A DNA stretch of 64,000 bases from Nilaparvata lugens (lineage: Eukaryota; Arthropoda; Insecta; Hemiptera; Delphacidae), in NCBI RefSeq assembly GCF_014356525.2, contig NC_052511.1:16415942-16479941 (forward strand). The letters are read 5' to 3'. This document shows positions 21,051-33,194 of this stretch, in pieces; the stretch's first letter is position 1, and each line of letters starts with the position of its first letter. The position numbers and the translations under genes were made by a program. The notes under the pieces were generated by a model, which was given only the letters and a program-made list of their open reading frames with translations, was not told the DNA's origin and made no database searches.

Positions 21051-21660
21051 AAAGTTGAGAATGATATTGTTTCTATCAATGTATTTAAAAAAGATGCATT
21101 AGTTTTTCCTGAAAATTGTGTTTCCTCGCCTGATAATGAATATTATTAGTATCATAAAGAACATCGAACTATGTTAATGGTTCTAAGGAGGCCTTATAAA
21201 AGTAGTATTATCTTTGCCAACTAATGATGAAATAGATACCGTAGAATCTACTATACTGTTTTTCTTGGTACGATGAGATAATTATCCTGATATTTATACC
21301 CTATATTTTATCATACTCTTGTAGGCTCATATGCATAATGATATGAAAGTTACTATTATTTATGAATTATAATTATTATTTAATTGTATGAAACAATTGA
21401 TTCTCTAAATAAGAGTAATGTTGGATTCTGTTTAGATTACGTATGCTTATGCTATAATTGGCAGGGGGCTTCTATCCTTCAATACTTTCTTCATAATGTA
21501 CCCCATAATTGACTGATGAGCATTCATAATAGGTGATGAGCTTTGATCATTCAAGAATTTCAGTTTATGGGATGAATACAACTATCGATAATTTTAATCT
21601 CTCCTATTAGCATATTCTCGAGGCTCCTCCAGTCATAGAAAAAGCCATAATAATCATATT

Positions 21661-21735
21661 CGTATGGCTTTTATTGGTGGGGAGTTCCTGACGGAAGTTC
21701 CACCTCGCCTGAATATCATTTGAGCCGTCAATAGG
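21661..21735 (+). repeat. Dispersed repeat, copy 2
   Basis: ATTGGTGGGGAGTTCCTGAC followed by GGAAGTTCCACCTCGCCTG and GAGCCGTCA. It belongs to the same family as 18113-18190. Confidence 0.5.
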
Positions 21736-22009
21736 CCTTACAACTGTCATACTTCAGCTGGGACCGACAAATTAACGGCATGAAAACTCTGGTATGTCTG
21801 AGATTGCAGTGTCAAACATCAATATTGGTTAATCATTCATCTGTGCTATCACTCAGGTGTCTTGCTGTTAGAATATATTATTTACTGCAGTTACTAATCA
21901 CTATTAAAGAACTGAATATATTTGAAAGCATATGAGCTGAGCATAAATATCCAAGTTGTTTCGATTACTGTTATCATTGTTGCTATTTTCCAATAGTTTT
22001 ATTATGGGA

Positions 22010-22095
22010 TTTTATTTATTTATATTTTTTACAGAGAAGCACTGATTGGGAGAGAAAAACTAAGGATACTCCTTGTACTATTTCTTTCCCAAATT
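22010..22095 (-). repeat. LINE-like 3' tail remnant
   Basis: On the minus strand: TTTGGGAAAGAAATAG, a small AAGGAGTATCCTT hairpin, CTCTCCCAATC, then ATATAAATAAATAAA. The layout is the same as the other tails. Confidence 0.5.
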
Positions 22096-22099
22096 CAGA

Positions 22100-22815
22100 T
22101 AACACTTTAAAAGTCCAAAATAGGGTTATGATTTCACTTTACATTTGTGATTAGAAGGCTTCATTGATTGGTTTTGCCTAGTATCATAGATCAATCGTGG
22201 AAGCTTACCGGTTTTCAACGGAAATTTCTGCTGTCATAAATGATTAAAGCACATCATTTTAATATTACAACAAAAAATAAATATCATTAACTCAGACTAT
22301 TTTCATTTATACTGATATTACATACATTATTAATAATCGAGCTACATGGAATACATTAAATTAACTAAAATTGAGTATATGTAATGAAAATCTTAATGCA
22401 GATTTTTAACAAACTAGAATATTTGTCTCACCAATACTGTTTATTTTTCTGTTATTTGTGTGGTATATAACCAGCGACCATATAATACAAATTTTGTTCT
22501 ATGTGGTCGCTAAATATAATCGATTCAGTGGTTTACTAATAGAGTATTTTTTATTTCATTGATCAAAAAGGTTTCCTTACACCAAAAAATAAATACCTTT
22601 TCAGCCAATCATCCAACGTTTCAAATTTCCTCCAACCACAGTACAAGTATATAGTTTTTCACTCCACAATTTCATCCCAATATAATACAAATTTCATCAG
22701 CTACATTCTCTCCAATCACACTCAGTCACAATTTGCCCAATTTCTTCTTCAAACAACTCACACTTACAATAATTTAGCTAGCTACATTCTCTTAGAACAC
22801 ACTCAACGAATAACA
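22100..22815. other. Non-coding AT-rich DNA
   Basis: Nothing coding was recognised. The pair CCAGCGACCATATAATACAA and the nearby TGTGGTCGCTA (22470-22515) make a weak inverted repeat. Confidence 0.35.
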
Positions 22816-22819
22816 GGAT

Positions 22820-23235
22820 GAAATACCGACATTGACGAACTGATAAACGCACAGACATAATAGGATTGTTTCATCTGTGAGTTTGGTCAGTGTCGATAAT
22901 CCAGGTTGAGTGAGGGTGGGTGGGGGTGTCTGTTACGTTAGGCAAATGTGTCCGCGAGCGATCAGTGAGTCTGGAGAATGGTTTGGACAGATTAGAAGAG
23001 CGCAACGGAGAAAGTTAGTGGCAGCCTGTCTTGTCTATTCAGGTGAAACCTTGCCAGACATTGGCGTTGAAGGTCAGCCTTGACAAACAAACTCCCTCTT
23101 GAAATACATCAGCATCCATCATATATTTATGACGATATTTATATCTAGATGGCCGCGGTGGCATTGAAATTAGTAGCCTCTCCCGCCAAGGATTCACTCG
23201 TCTCTCGGAATAGTTAGACCCTGACCTCCGGTGAA
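22820..23235. other. GC-elevated unassigned block
   Basis: GC content is well above its surroundings. It contains no open frame that resembles a known protein. Being inside the presumed zen-Dfd interval, a regulatory element or an exon of a non-coding RNA is possible; neither is shown by sequence alone. Confidence 0.25.
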
Positions 23236-23239
23236 CCTA

Positions 23240-24625
23240 ATGATATACAGATAAGGTGTCGAATCTTATAATCTGTAGACCATGTTCTATTTATTTGTTG
23301 TTGAATACCAATATACGAGCGATTGGCCTATTTTCATCCGTCATATTACTCGATTTAAGCCTGTGCTGGTCATAAGTTTTTTAATAATATTTAAAATCAA
23401 TATCGAGCAGGAATTACTGGAGATGAAATAATAAAAATTATTAAAGTCAAAGGCTGGGGATTCATAAATCAAAATGAAAGGTTCATACTATTCAATGTGC
23501 AAGGATGTACATACATTATTATTTACGGTTGTTTAATAATAGAGTAAAAATATTAATAAATAAATTTATAAATAATTATAGCAATATTAAGCAAAAAATA
23601 TATGATAATATATTGAGCAAATGTGTGTCCTTCACATTTTCCACATTAAAGGAAAGGGAAAGTACATTTCATTCTATTTCAGTAATTGTCCAAATTTTAG
23701 TTTTCCTTTGTCTCTCAAATAACTAGCAGGGTTTCATACGAGTATGAACTTGGGCTGAATTGTAGAGTTATGTTAGTTTTAGCCCTATAAATTTTCAATT
23801 GGAAAGAAATGTATCATGATCGTGTTTGTATTCTATTTGTGGATTAATTGTAAATTTGGAATTATAAACAAAATTCAATTATAATCATTGATTGTCTCGA
23901 AGTTAATCAAATACTCTATCAATGTATGTGAAGCCTACTTGGAACGGAATGACTTCATGGGAAGTGACTTTGATCAAATATTGAAAGATTCTATTATAAT
24001 CCTTCGTATTCTCGTTACTACCCCCCAAGTTCCCATCAATGTAATTTTAGGTTGACATAATAGATCATTCAAATTGTACTTACTGTATTTTGCTAAATTG
24101 ATTTTAATTTCCAATTATTTTATTTCAGTATCAAAATTTATCATATATTTGTGTAATGAATCATTCTCTTCAACTTTATGGTATTCACTTTAGTCAATAA
24201 ACTCTACTAAGGCAGAACTTGACTGGAATTTCAATCATAGCTCAGGAATGGAGAAAGAGATTTTATTTCCCATCCATCAAGCTTTGATCAAGGGATTCAA
24301 GCTGAATAAATTCAGAATTTCAATCTCAGTTGAAATAAGTCCACACATTTGAAAGATCTTCTTCTGTTTATGAATATACTTCTGTTCATGTATATTCAAG
24401 AACCCATGAGCACAGAGTAGAGAAGCACTATATTTATATGGTATATTTATCCCGTGCTATTAGTTATTCCGACTTGACGATATTCTTCTCATAACTAAGT
24501 TGACTTAAATTTGGATATAATCAGGAGGATTGAATGAGAAATACTATCCATTGATGCTCAAAGTGATCTTCAAAAATAGATTGAAATGTTTGTGCAGTTT
24601 CTGCAGATGATACAGTAGTAATTTC
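23240..24625. other. Non-coding AT-rich DNA
   Basis: No gene, RNA or repeat with clear boundaries was recognised. Confidence 0.4.
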
Positions 24626-24630
24626 TCAGC

Positions 24631-24790
24631 CTTAACGACGACACTAGCCGCGCGGCTACTTCATACTGTTTACAACTACTGTATAGTGTAAACCAAGAAC
24701 ATTGGTGTAACCTATTTTCTATGATATCGACAGGGAATCTGTAGTACCCAATAGCTGCCGCGCGGCTGGTATCGTAGAGTTGTCGCTAAG
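24631..24790. mobile_element. MITE-like element with GCCGCGCGGC blocks
   Basis: The terminal inverted repeats are CTTAACGACGACACTA (24631) and the complement of TAGAGTTGTCGCTAAG (ending 24790), matching at 13 of 16 positions. Each is followed inward by the palindrome GCCGCGCGGC (24647-24656 and 24757-24766). About 160 bp, non-coding. Confidence 0.65.
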
Positions 24791-24794
24791 GAAT

Positions 24795-25915
24795 TGCACC
24801 TTTATAAGTAATTTATGACTATCGAAAGTGAAAACTTCAAATTTTGAAAAATCTCTAAGGACCAAGTTTCATTCTAAATATTCGTTATTACACCCTTCTG
24901 AAGCACAGTGGCCACAATGTTGGACAATGATTTTCAAAATAGAATTATTACTTTGAACTTGTTCGAGACCAAATAATTCTATATCTATTCATCAATGTCT
25001 TTCGAAAACAGTTCCCTTTCTGATCCCTGTGTTTGTCTTGTTCTTGTTCTTTTCTTCATCACTCCTTGAGTCAATATGGAGACGAAAAGAGTTACCGAAA
25101 ATATTCATGTTGGAACTTGCCCGGATTTTGGATGGTAAAACCAGTAATTAAGAGGGATGAATATTGTAGACAGGGACAGGTCAGTTCCTAGCCGAGTGAC
25201 CCATTATTGAAAGAAGAGACGGTTTGGGGCAAAACCCAGCATTAGAGCGAAGCCATTATGGAGCTCGGTCAAAGAGTTCACTGTGTGATGACAAACAATG
25301 CGTCCAGTCAAAAGGTCGTTTTCTATTCACAAAAATTAGAATAGCAGCCCAGGTAAAAGAACTGTCTCAAAAATGAATTTGGAAATTACGTGTCGTTTTC
25401 GAACATTGAGAAAAATAATGAGGAATCCAGGTATAATAATGAGCAGAAAAACGTCTCTTGAATTTTTCTTTCTCTTCTTTGGTATCATAAATTATATTGA
25501 AAACTCAAACAATAAAAAATTCATAGTATGCTATCAGTGATTAAATATTATTTGACTATTAATCTGGATTCTCACATACATCAGTATCAGTGTACATATT
25601 TGGTACAGTGGAAATATTCTCATGAAATCTAATGGAACTATTCCTTCTCAGCCCGACAGAGCAAGTAGGAATAGTCCCATTTGAGCGAATGCGAATAATA
25701 TTCTCACTGTACCAGACACGATCATTGGTACTGATATTTGGGAACATGTTTTTATCCAGTTAAATAGGAACATAAATGAAGCAATCCGTTCCAAAGATTC
25801 TACAAAGAAAATAGTGGAATGTTTCTTGTTCCCTACATCTATGGATTTTCATGATTATCGTTGAAAATTGACTAATAAAATTGTAATGATGAGGATAGAA
25901 TGTCTGCTCAATTTT
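24795..25915. other. Non-coding DNA
   Basis: No gene was recognised. The minus frames 25559-25747 and 25760-25984 are short and without known domains. Confidence 0.4.
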
Positions 25916-25916
25916 T

Positions 25917-26746
25917 ACTTTCCTTGCCCTATCATCATAGGTAAGGAAAGTATTGCTTTCCGAAAAAAAATTAAGGTACCCCAATTTCTAAATTTCTATA
26001 CGTTTCAAGGTCCCCTGAGTCCAAAAAGGTGGTTTTTGGGTATTGGTCTGTATATGTATGTGTGTGTGTATGAGTGTATGTGTGTCTGTGTACACGATAT
26101 CTCATCTCCCAATCAACGGGATGACTTGAAATTTGGAAATTAAGGTCCTTCCCCTATAAGGATCCGACACGAACTATTTCGATCAAATGCAATTCAAGAT
26201 GGCGGCTAAAATGGCGAAAATGTTATCAAAAACAGGGTTTTTCGCGATTTTCTCGAAAACGGCTCCAACGATTTTGATCAATTTCATACCTGAAATATTC
26301 ATTGATAAGCTGTATCAACTACCACTAGTTCCATATCTGTAAAAATTTCAGAAGCTCCGCCCCATCTATGCAAAGTTTGATTTTAGATTCCACATTATCA
26401 GGCTTCAGATACAATTTAAACCAAAAAAAATCTTGTGGAGAAGATTGAGCATGAAAATCTCTACAATTAATGTTCAGTAACATTTTCACCTAAAATTGAA
26501 AATAATCTCGAAATTCAAAAAAATTTGATTATCCAATTGCAACTGTTGGCAACTGTTGATTCTATTAAATGATTCACTATGAAGAGATAGCAGACCTCGT
26601 ATGTCTCCAGCGTTATTAACCTGTCACCAGTTGGCTCAGATCTTTGTCTATAAGTAGACTTGAGAAGCGCGTGAACACTAGCGTCAGGTGATCAATTTTC
26701 ATAACGGCAAGGAAAGTTGTGTGAGTGCGCCACACCAGATTTTTTA
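25917..26746 (+). repeat. Gene-less 0.8-kb repeat with ACTTTCCTTGCC inverted ends
   Basis: The start ACTTTCCTTGCC (25917) is the exact complement of GGCAAGGAAAGT (26706-26717) near the end. The start also folds on itself: ACTTTCCTTGCCCTAT with ATAGGTAAGGAAAGT. Internally a GT-rich run (26050-26090) is followed by ACACGATATCTCATCTCCCA, then AAGATGGCGGCTAAAATGGC and TTTTCGCGATTTTCTCGAAA. After the right inverted repeat lies TGTGTGAGTGCGCCACACCAG with its own small hairpin. All frames are blocked by stops. I believe this is an abundant interspersed repeat of hemipterans but cannot assign a transposon class from sequence. Confidence 0.6.
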
Positions 26747-26749
26747 AGT

Positions 26750-27315
26750 TGAGATAAGAGTATTATACTTATTCCTCAATATGATTTCTTTCTGTGGTGA
26801 ACTAAATCCATTTATATACTTTCCAAGCTCTGATTAATAACGAAACATAACAATAACTCAATATTATTTCTCATCAATAAATTGTAATATTATATTGTAG
26901 TAGGTCTACAGTAAGCATAGTACAATTCTTGAATGAGAATTTATGGTTTCTATTTCTGGTGGCTTGTTTGTGCATCACGACAAGGAGGAGGATGAATTTT
27001 AGATGGCTCCCGAGTCATCGAGAAGCGATTCTTTGATTTAGGAAAGATTATATTCTGCCAAGTCAGCTTCCCAAGTACAACGGGAGTAGTGTTACACATA
27101 TCTGAACAATAGCTTATTAGCGCGACAACGGAGTCAACCATGACATAATTTATGTAAGAGCATTCCAAATATTCTCAGTTTTCTGAGCATTTATTTTTGA
27201 CTATGATCAATTTATCAAAACATTGCATGATAAACCAATGGAGCATTTCAGATCAATCATGCTTCTTCCCCAATTTTTAAATCGATGGAAATTCAAAATC
27301 AATAAGTAAATTAGA
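26750..27315. other. Non-coding AT-rich DNA
   Basis: Nothing recognised. The 72-codon minus frame 26950-27168 has no known domain. Confidence 0.4.
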
Positions 27316-27318
27316 TTC

Positions 27319-27370
27319 GTATGGATTTTGTTGGTGGTGAGTCTCTTGCGGGATTTAAGACCATGTGAGT
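27319..27370 (+). repeat. Dispersed repeat, copy 3 (truncated)
   Basis: CGTATGGATTTTGTTGGTGG followed by TGAGTCTCTTGCGGGA. It is the same family as 18113-18190 and 21661-21735, ending early. Confidence 0.45.
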
Positions 27371-27864
27371 ATTCCATAGTAAAGGATCAAGCCTTCAGGA
27401 TTTTCCACAACCAGAAACCATACTAATAGTTTAAAACTGACAAAATCTGAAAAGAGTGGTTTGGATTGATGTTTGTTTGCTAGATAATCCGTTTCTACAG
27501 AAATCAATAGGGGACGAGAGAAGATTGATTAAGAAATCCACAATGAATTATTTCCTGATTTGAGGAGCTATAGAGCACAATAATTTTGATTTCAAGATCT
27601 TTTTTTGCTACATCAGAATTGTAATTGGTTTAAGGAAGCTATACATGATGATGTTCCCAGCTTTATACAATCTATAGAAGGCTAGTAAGCGTTTTCAATT
27701 CATTCAATCTAGTTGGATTAGTTCTAGGTACATGCACAAATCATAAGGAACCATAAAATTATCGGGGAAGAACGGAAGAAGTTAGTCTGGTTATTTCATT
27801 CCTCTGTTTTCCATTTCAAGAATTGTGTAAATTCACGAGATAAGTAGTATGCGTTTTCAATTTA

Positions 27865-27955
27865 TTTATCCATTTATTCATTCATACATTGAAACACAAT
27901 AGCGAAATGAAAAAACAGGCGCTAGCCCAAAACTATTTCTATTCTCAAATTTCTA
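27865..27955 (-). repeat. LINE-like 3' tail remnant
   Basis: On the minus strand AGTTTTGGGCTAGCGCCTGTT is followed by an A-rich end with GAATAAATGGATAAATAAAT. GGGC/GCCTG forms the recurrent terminal hairpin. Confidence 0.5.
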
Positions 27956-28094
27956 ATGAAATATTTTTATGGTTTAGTTCACATCACAACAAATTTTTGA
28001 CTTGAAAGAACGAAAAACCAATAAAATCTTATTTTAGGCAGTATGATGTTTGTCTTAGCAAACTTCATCAGAATTGTTTTGTACTCTCTCCTCG

Positions 28095-28310
28095 TACCAC
28101 TTGCCTCTTTCATCTTTCCACTTCCCTCTTGCTCCTTGATTCATGCTCATTGCCTCTTACCACTTGCTTTTTCCACTTGCCTCTTTCTACTTGCCTCTTA
28201 CTTTTTGGTTTTTGCTCCTTGCCTCTCTCCACTTCCCTCTTTCTACTTGCCTTTTTCCTTTCGCCTCTTGCCTCTTACCACTTGCTTCTTGCCTCTTCTG
28301 CCTCATTCGC
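28095..28310 (+). repeat. Pyrimidine minisatellite, CCACTTGCCTCTTT units
   Basis: About 14-16 bp units of CCACTTGCCTCTTT and variants are repeated through the stretch. Because purine-poor sequence rarely makes stop codons, all three plus frames stay open (28043-28546, 28129-28437, 28143-28331); I do not regard them as genes. Confidence 0.8.
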
Positions 28311-28456
28311 CTTGTGTATTATTATCAGTGAGGTCAGGTTTATCGGTGTGGAAGACGTGGCTGTTGGGAGAGAGAGGTGGCTCTACTCATTTCCGCCAGG
28401 AAGTCACTCAGATAGCAGAAGAGACGAAATTCATTAGGATATCGTGCGTGCGGTCG

Positions 28457-28590
28457 CCGCCTCCAATCATTGCTGCCTCCAGTCATTGCTGCCTCCAGTC
28501 ATTGCTGCCTCTAGTCATTGCTGCCTCCAGTCATTGCTGCCTCTAGTCATTGCTGCCTCCAGTCATTGCTGCCTCCAGTCATTGCTGCCC
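28457..28590 (+). repeat. 16-bp minisatellite, about eight copies
   Basis: The unit TCATTGCTGCCTCCAG (variant CCTCTAG) is repeated head to tail. Sixteen is not a multiple of three, so each frame cycles through the three registers and produces the same 16-residue repeat. This explains the apparent repetitive proteins at 28043-28546 and 28444-28695. Confidence 0.9.
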
Positions 28591-28699
28591 TTCATACATT
28601 GCAACTGGCTTCGACCGCTATGTGGCTTTTGCATCAAGAAATGGCTTCCGTGTGACAATCAACTATCAATAAAAAAGAGGCAGAATATGAAGTGAATTT

Positions 28700-30125
28700 G
28701 AATTTAAAAAGCAATTTTTCTTTTGAAGAGTAATCTAGAAGATAGTATGCCGAAATTCTAGATGAATATACTTGAGAGTTGTGAATAAAAATGTTATTTT
28801 TCAAGAAGTTATGAAAGTTCAAGTTTTTTCAAGTAGTTATGAAAATTTTAGTTGTTTTAAAGAATTTTTGAAGATTAAAGTTTTTTATATGAATATGGGT
28901 ATCTGCAGATTAAAATCCTGGAACTCTAGATGAGTTGATATTGAAAACCTCTAACATATTTTCATCCAGATTTTTTTGTAGTTCACCTCTAGGACTATTT
29001 TTGTTAGAGCAGCTACAGTACAAAATTACTGGATTGCATGTTTATTAGCTTACTACTGTACACTGGGTTCTGATTTGAAATACTCAGTTTCTCTTAGCCA
29101 TTCGATATCATAAGAACTAATAAGTATACAGAATTCATATTATAATATTTGAAATAACATGAGCAATAAAGTATCAAGCAAATGGAAAATTTAATATGCA
29201 AGAATATGAATACTGAAAATATAAGATATTTGTAATTCCCTGAACATCCCTTAGAGCTTTGAAATAACACCAATTATTCAATGTACATTTCTTTTAACCT
29301 GGTGCTGGTACCATTTAAATAGTTCAATAATCTCAATAACAAAATACAAACTATGACACTCCTATTATTTACAACCATGAATTGGTCATTGTGATAATAT
29401 TTATTTAATGGTAACATCTTATCTTCTTCGTGTTAACACATTATTAAGTTGTGGGATCTCCCGAAAGATAAGGAATTTACTTTGAATGTCAACTCCGATG
29501 GTTGTGACACAAGAACTTCGAAAGAATAAATAATACATAATGTGGTCTTAGTCATTGTTAACATAATCTGCTCGATGTTTTATCAAGCATTGCTTCATAT
29601 TATGATACAACAGAGATACTATTGGCATTCAATAGGTCTCAAAATTAAATCAATATTGACAGATTGCAATACTTCAGATTGTAATATTGATCTTGATTAC
29701 CCTGAAGTACCAACTATATCCTCTTTCAATATTCAATTATATTGTCAGAATTTATCAAAACTGTATTTTTAAAACGAAGGAAGCGAATTTCTAGTATGGA
29801 ATTGATTTTATTTTTAATATTATGTTTCAAGGAAACTAGAGGTAGTTCCAACCAATCGACTTCAAATTTTGAAAACATATTCTAGGAATCATTGTACAAA
29901 TCAAGTTTGTTGGCCAACAAAATTGATTGACTCCTTCGTATTTTTCGAGGATAGAACATGATAATATTGAAAATACAAAGAAAAATTCTTTAGATTATTA
30001 TCACAAATTTTTGTGATGATAATCAACTTTCAAAATTCTTTTTTCATAAAGTTCTTATATTATTTTCATTTTAGTTTTATACTGATTACAGTATTTGTTA
30101 TTCTATTTCCATTCTTTTCAGCCTT
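28700..30125. other. Non-coding AT-rich DNA
   Basis: No gene was recognised. The plus frame 29542-29772 and the minus frame 28634-28822 lack known domains. Confidence 0.4.
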
Positions 30126-30129
30126 TGTT

Positions 30130-30270
30130 TATAAGCTATAAAAACAAAACTTTATTGGAATTTAAATTTTAATTTATTGGAAACAAAAAGATACATTGTA
30201 GTGAATCAGTGTGGATGCGACAGGCACACTGCCCAAAACCGCACTCCACACAAAATAATACAGAAGAAGA
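30130..30270 (-). repeat. LINE-like 3' tail remnant
   Basis: On the minus strand: GTGCGGTTTTGGGCAGTG, then TGCCTGTCGCATCC, ending near CCAATAAATTAAAATTTAAA. The TTTTGGGC...GCCTG element again precedes an A-rich end. Confidence 0.45.
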
Positions 30271-30649
30271 AAAAAAACAACTTATACAGAAATGAAAAAA
30301 CTTCAGAATTACATGCTAAATCTTAAAATAAAATACATAATTGAATGGACGACGAAAATTTTTAGATCCACAGTACCAGTATTTGATGCTCAAATGGAAC
30401 CTAACAACTTAATAGCTCTATGAATAGCTACGTAGTTACAATTAATTAAGTCCCTCAGTTCATTGCATTCTATTATCCGAATTAAACCTACAGTAATGCA
30501 GTGGTGGGGAACTATGATGATAGGCCTACCGTAGAGGCATAGGCTAACCAAATGTAGTTTAACTTTTTTGGTAACATAATTAAACTTGATTTGGAGAGTG
30601 AACGAATCAAATGTATCAAGTTATTGTGATGAAAAATAGAATTACTGCA

Positions 30650-30930
30650 TTATAAAACAATGTATTGACACTGTTGCACGATGGCTAAGTGTATAAAATC
30701 AAACCGCAATAAACCATGTATTAATGACGTATTTGCAGTGTCATCTGATTCATTCATTCTCGTTGTATTGGTTCTCTTGGATGACGTCACTCTACTATTG
30801 TTAAATTTAATAAACAAACTTGCAACAGAGCCATTGAAATCAAATGGAGTGAGCAGTGCCATCTTACAGCAAAACGGAACACTATTTTCACGCCACATTG
30901 TAGAGCTATACAGAGAAAAGGTCTCTTTAA
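30650..30930. other. Unassigned block with consensus CRE site
   Basis: Frames stay open on both strands (30681-30938 plus, 30650-31006 minus) but neither matches a known family. It contains an exact TGACGTCA (30782-30789), the ATF/CREB palindrome. It may be a repeat, a regulatory block or chance. Confidence 0.25.
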
Positions 30931-31009
30931 TTTTTTGAATATTTTGATGATCTAAAAAGTGAATCCATAATAATATTGTACAGGAACAAGTGTAAGTGAT
31001 AGACATATT

Positions 31010-32690
31010 ACATCAAAAGCCACAGGTAACAAGATTCAGTAATACTGGGAATAAGGCAACTGTTTTCTCATACCTTTAACTCTTGAACACTCAAGTCATA
31101 TATTTATTTGAAATGAATTACTAACATTTAAAAAATAATATCAAAACATATCTTGAACTTATTATTTTTTCCTCTATGCTAATACCAAAAGAATAAAATA
31201 TTACTACCTTGACTTAATGTTGAGAAATCAATGAATTGGATAGCTTTATCTCCCTTAGCATGTCACTTCTGAAATAGACTAACTAAAGTTAAATCTGAAA
31301 TAAAAAACATGTTTGAAAATAGTAAAAAATTGATTCCTCCCAATTCATTGAAGTGCAGTATAATCATAATAATGACGCTTTTAATAGTAAGACTAAAGAA
31401 AAACATTTGAGATTTGATTTGTATTCTTTGAAACCAGGACAAGGGAAAGAAATCAAATTAAGTGTTTACTTATTTTGAAAAATGAATACAATAAAAAAAT
31501 TTCTTCCAATTGTTCATCAATTTTCAAATATGATTGCTCAACGATTTTAGCTTTTCAGTGTTGTGGAAAAATGATAAAATTTTTAGACCTGCTTTACTGA
31601 AAGATGAAAATTTATGTTGTATGATGTTATCCAATATATCGAAGGGAATATTATATAGAAACTGAAATATTTTCATCGGCTCCTCATTTTAAGAGTTAAA
31701 TTTTCGAAAAAAAATCCAATTGGATTCATTTCAGAGACGAATTTCACTCTACATTTTCCTCGTCATGAAGTATAATGATCAACATAAAGTATAATATTGA
31801 TGACTAGAGTGTATAGATAAATCGAAAGAACAGTCTTGCTTAACAAAGAATGAATATCACACCTTCTATTTTGAGAATACTCCTTAAATTGGTTGAAAGT
31901 AAGAGAACACACATGTTCATTGTATTATTATTCTTGACAGAATTTCGAGGTATGTTAGCTCATTTTCTTCATTTTCCGATTGCACCGAATCAGATATATT
32001 AGTTGGCTATTCCGAGTAAAAATTTGCATTGTGACATATCTATGGCATGTATTCACATGAAACAAGAATTATTTGGCTTCAGGAATATCTGAGGTAACTG
32101 GAAAGTAAACATTTCAATTCTTGCAATGAGATATTTTATTCGGCGGTATTACAAACTCATCTTTCTCTTCCGTTTACACAGGTTAACAGGTTTAAAATTT
32201 TGTCTTTCGTGTTAAATTCTATAAAAATGCCTAATTTCAATATTATTTTATTCATATAACAGTATTTCGTGAATTATCTACAATTTTTGAACTTTTCCAC
32301 TCATATCAAATCCATCATTTTCATTTTTTGATGGGAAAAATAATGATATAATGTCTCATGATAAATTGGAAAAACTGTAAAGAAACTCATATTACATCTG
32401 ACCAAAGATTCAAAATATTCTTCTCTTCTTAAAAAAAATTTATTTTGGAATTATCTGGTAAAATTGTTTCTAAAAATTGGAATAACCTCCACTTTTGTTC
32501 AACAGCAGACATAGTTTGAAGCTTGACAAATAAATCATTCAAATTTAGTAGGCTATATCTCATGCACTGTTGAACATGTTTCAGAGGTTGTTAGCCAGAT
32601 AGCCAGGTTATCCAGATAATAATTTATAGCACAAATAATTTAAGAATTGATACATAAGCAAATATAGTATGTATAAAGTATAAATAAAAA
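31010..32690. other. Non-coding AT-rich DNA
   Basis: No gene, RNA or repeat with clear ends was recognised over this interval. Confidence 0.4.
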
Positions 32691-32800
32691 TTGAAATCCA
32701 AGTCCCATTTTAAATTATTTTTAGTCACGACATGTATTGGCTATATAATGCCATTATCAAGTGATTTGATGGCGAATCAACCTTATAAAGTATAAGAACG
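32690..32800 (-). repeat. Decayed hammerhead-like unit
   Basis: On the minus strand: UCAC, UUGAUAA, U, GGC, an 8-nt loop, GCC, AAU (where GAA is expected), ACAUGU, C, GUGA. Stem I UCAC/GUGA, stem II GGC/GCC and the self-complementary stem III are intact, but the GAA triplet is mutated. It is the same family as 12210-12330, without the long flanking stem. Confidence 0.5.
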
Positions 32801-32949
32801 TGAAGGGAAATAACAACTAGATAGAACATACTTAGTACATTGATGAGAGTGTATTTTTGAACTTTTTGTATTCTTTCCCAATGAATTTTCTGCAAATAAT
32901 GACTGGCATGTATGCACAGAATGCATCTCTGTTATGTGCACAGAAAAAT

Positions 32950-33175
32950 GAGTGAGATTAAAAGTTAGCCATGGTGGAATGCGTGGTTCAAAGCATCACC
33001 AATGACTGACAGCTCTGTGCAACCCCTCCCGGCCCCTCACCTTTTAGTGAGGGTTGATATTTCGGGTTGGGGGGTTGGCAAGGGGTGGATGTGACGTCAT
33101 GACAGCCATCTTGAATGATATATGGCGTTCGACCCCAGTTGTCAGTCAAACTGCACTGTCCGTCCACTGCTCCTC
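32950..33175. other. GC-rich block with CRE palindrome
   Basis: A GC-rich patch with CCCCTCCCGGCCCCTC and GGGTTGGGGGGTTGG. An exact TGACGTCA lies at 33092-33099. The flanking GTGGATGTGACG...GCCATCTTG resembles promoter-proximal sequence, but no transcript can be shown. Confidence 0.3.
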
Positions 33176-33194
33176 TTTCTCCTCCTCGCCTTGT

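Noticed and set aside
28043..28546. 167-codon open frame with Leu/Ser/Cys repeats
   Set aside because: It is produced by two minisatellites (14-16 bp and 16 bp units); no domain and all frames are equally open.
30650..31006. 118-codon minus frame
   Set aside because: No domain, no splice or promoter context and an opposing frame covers the same block.
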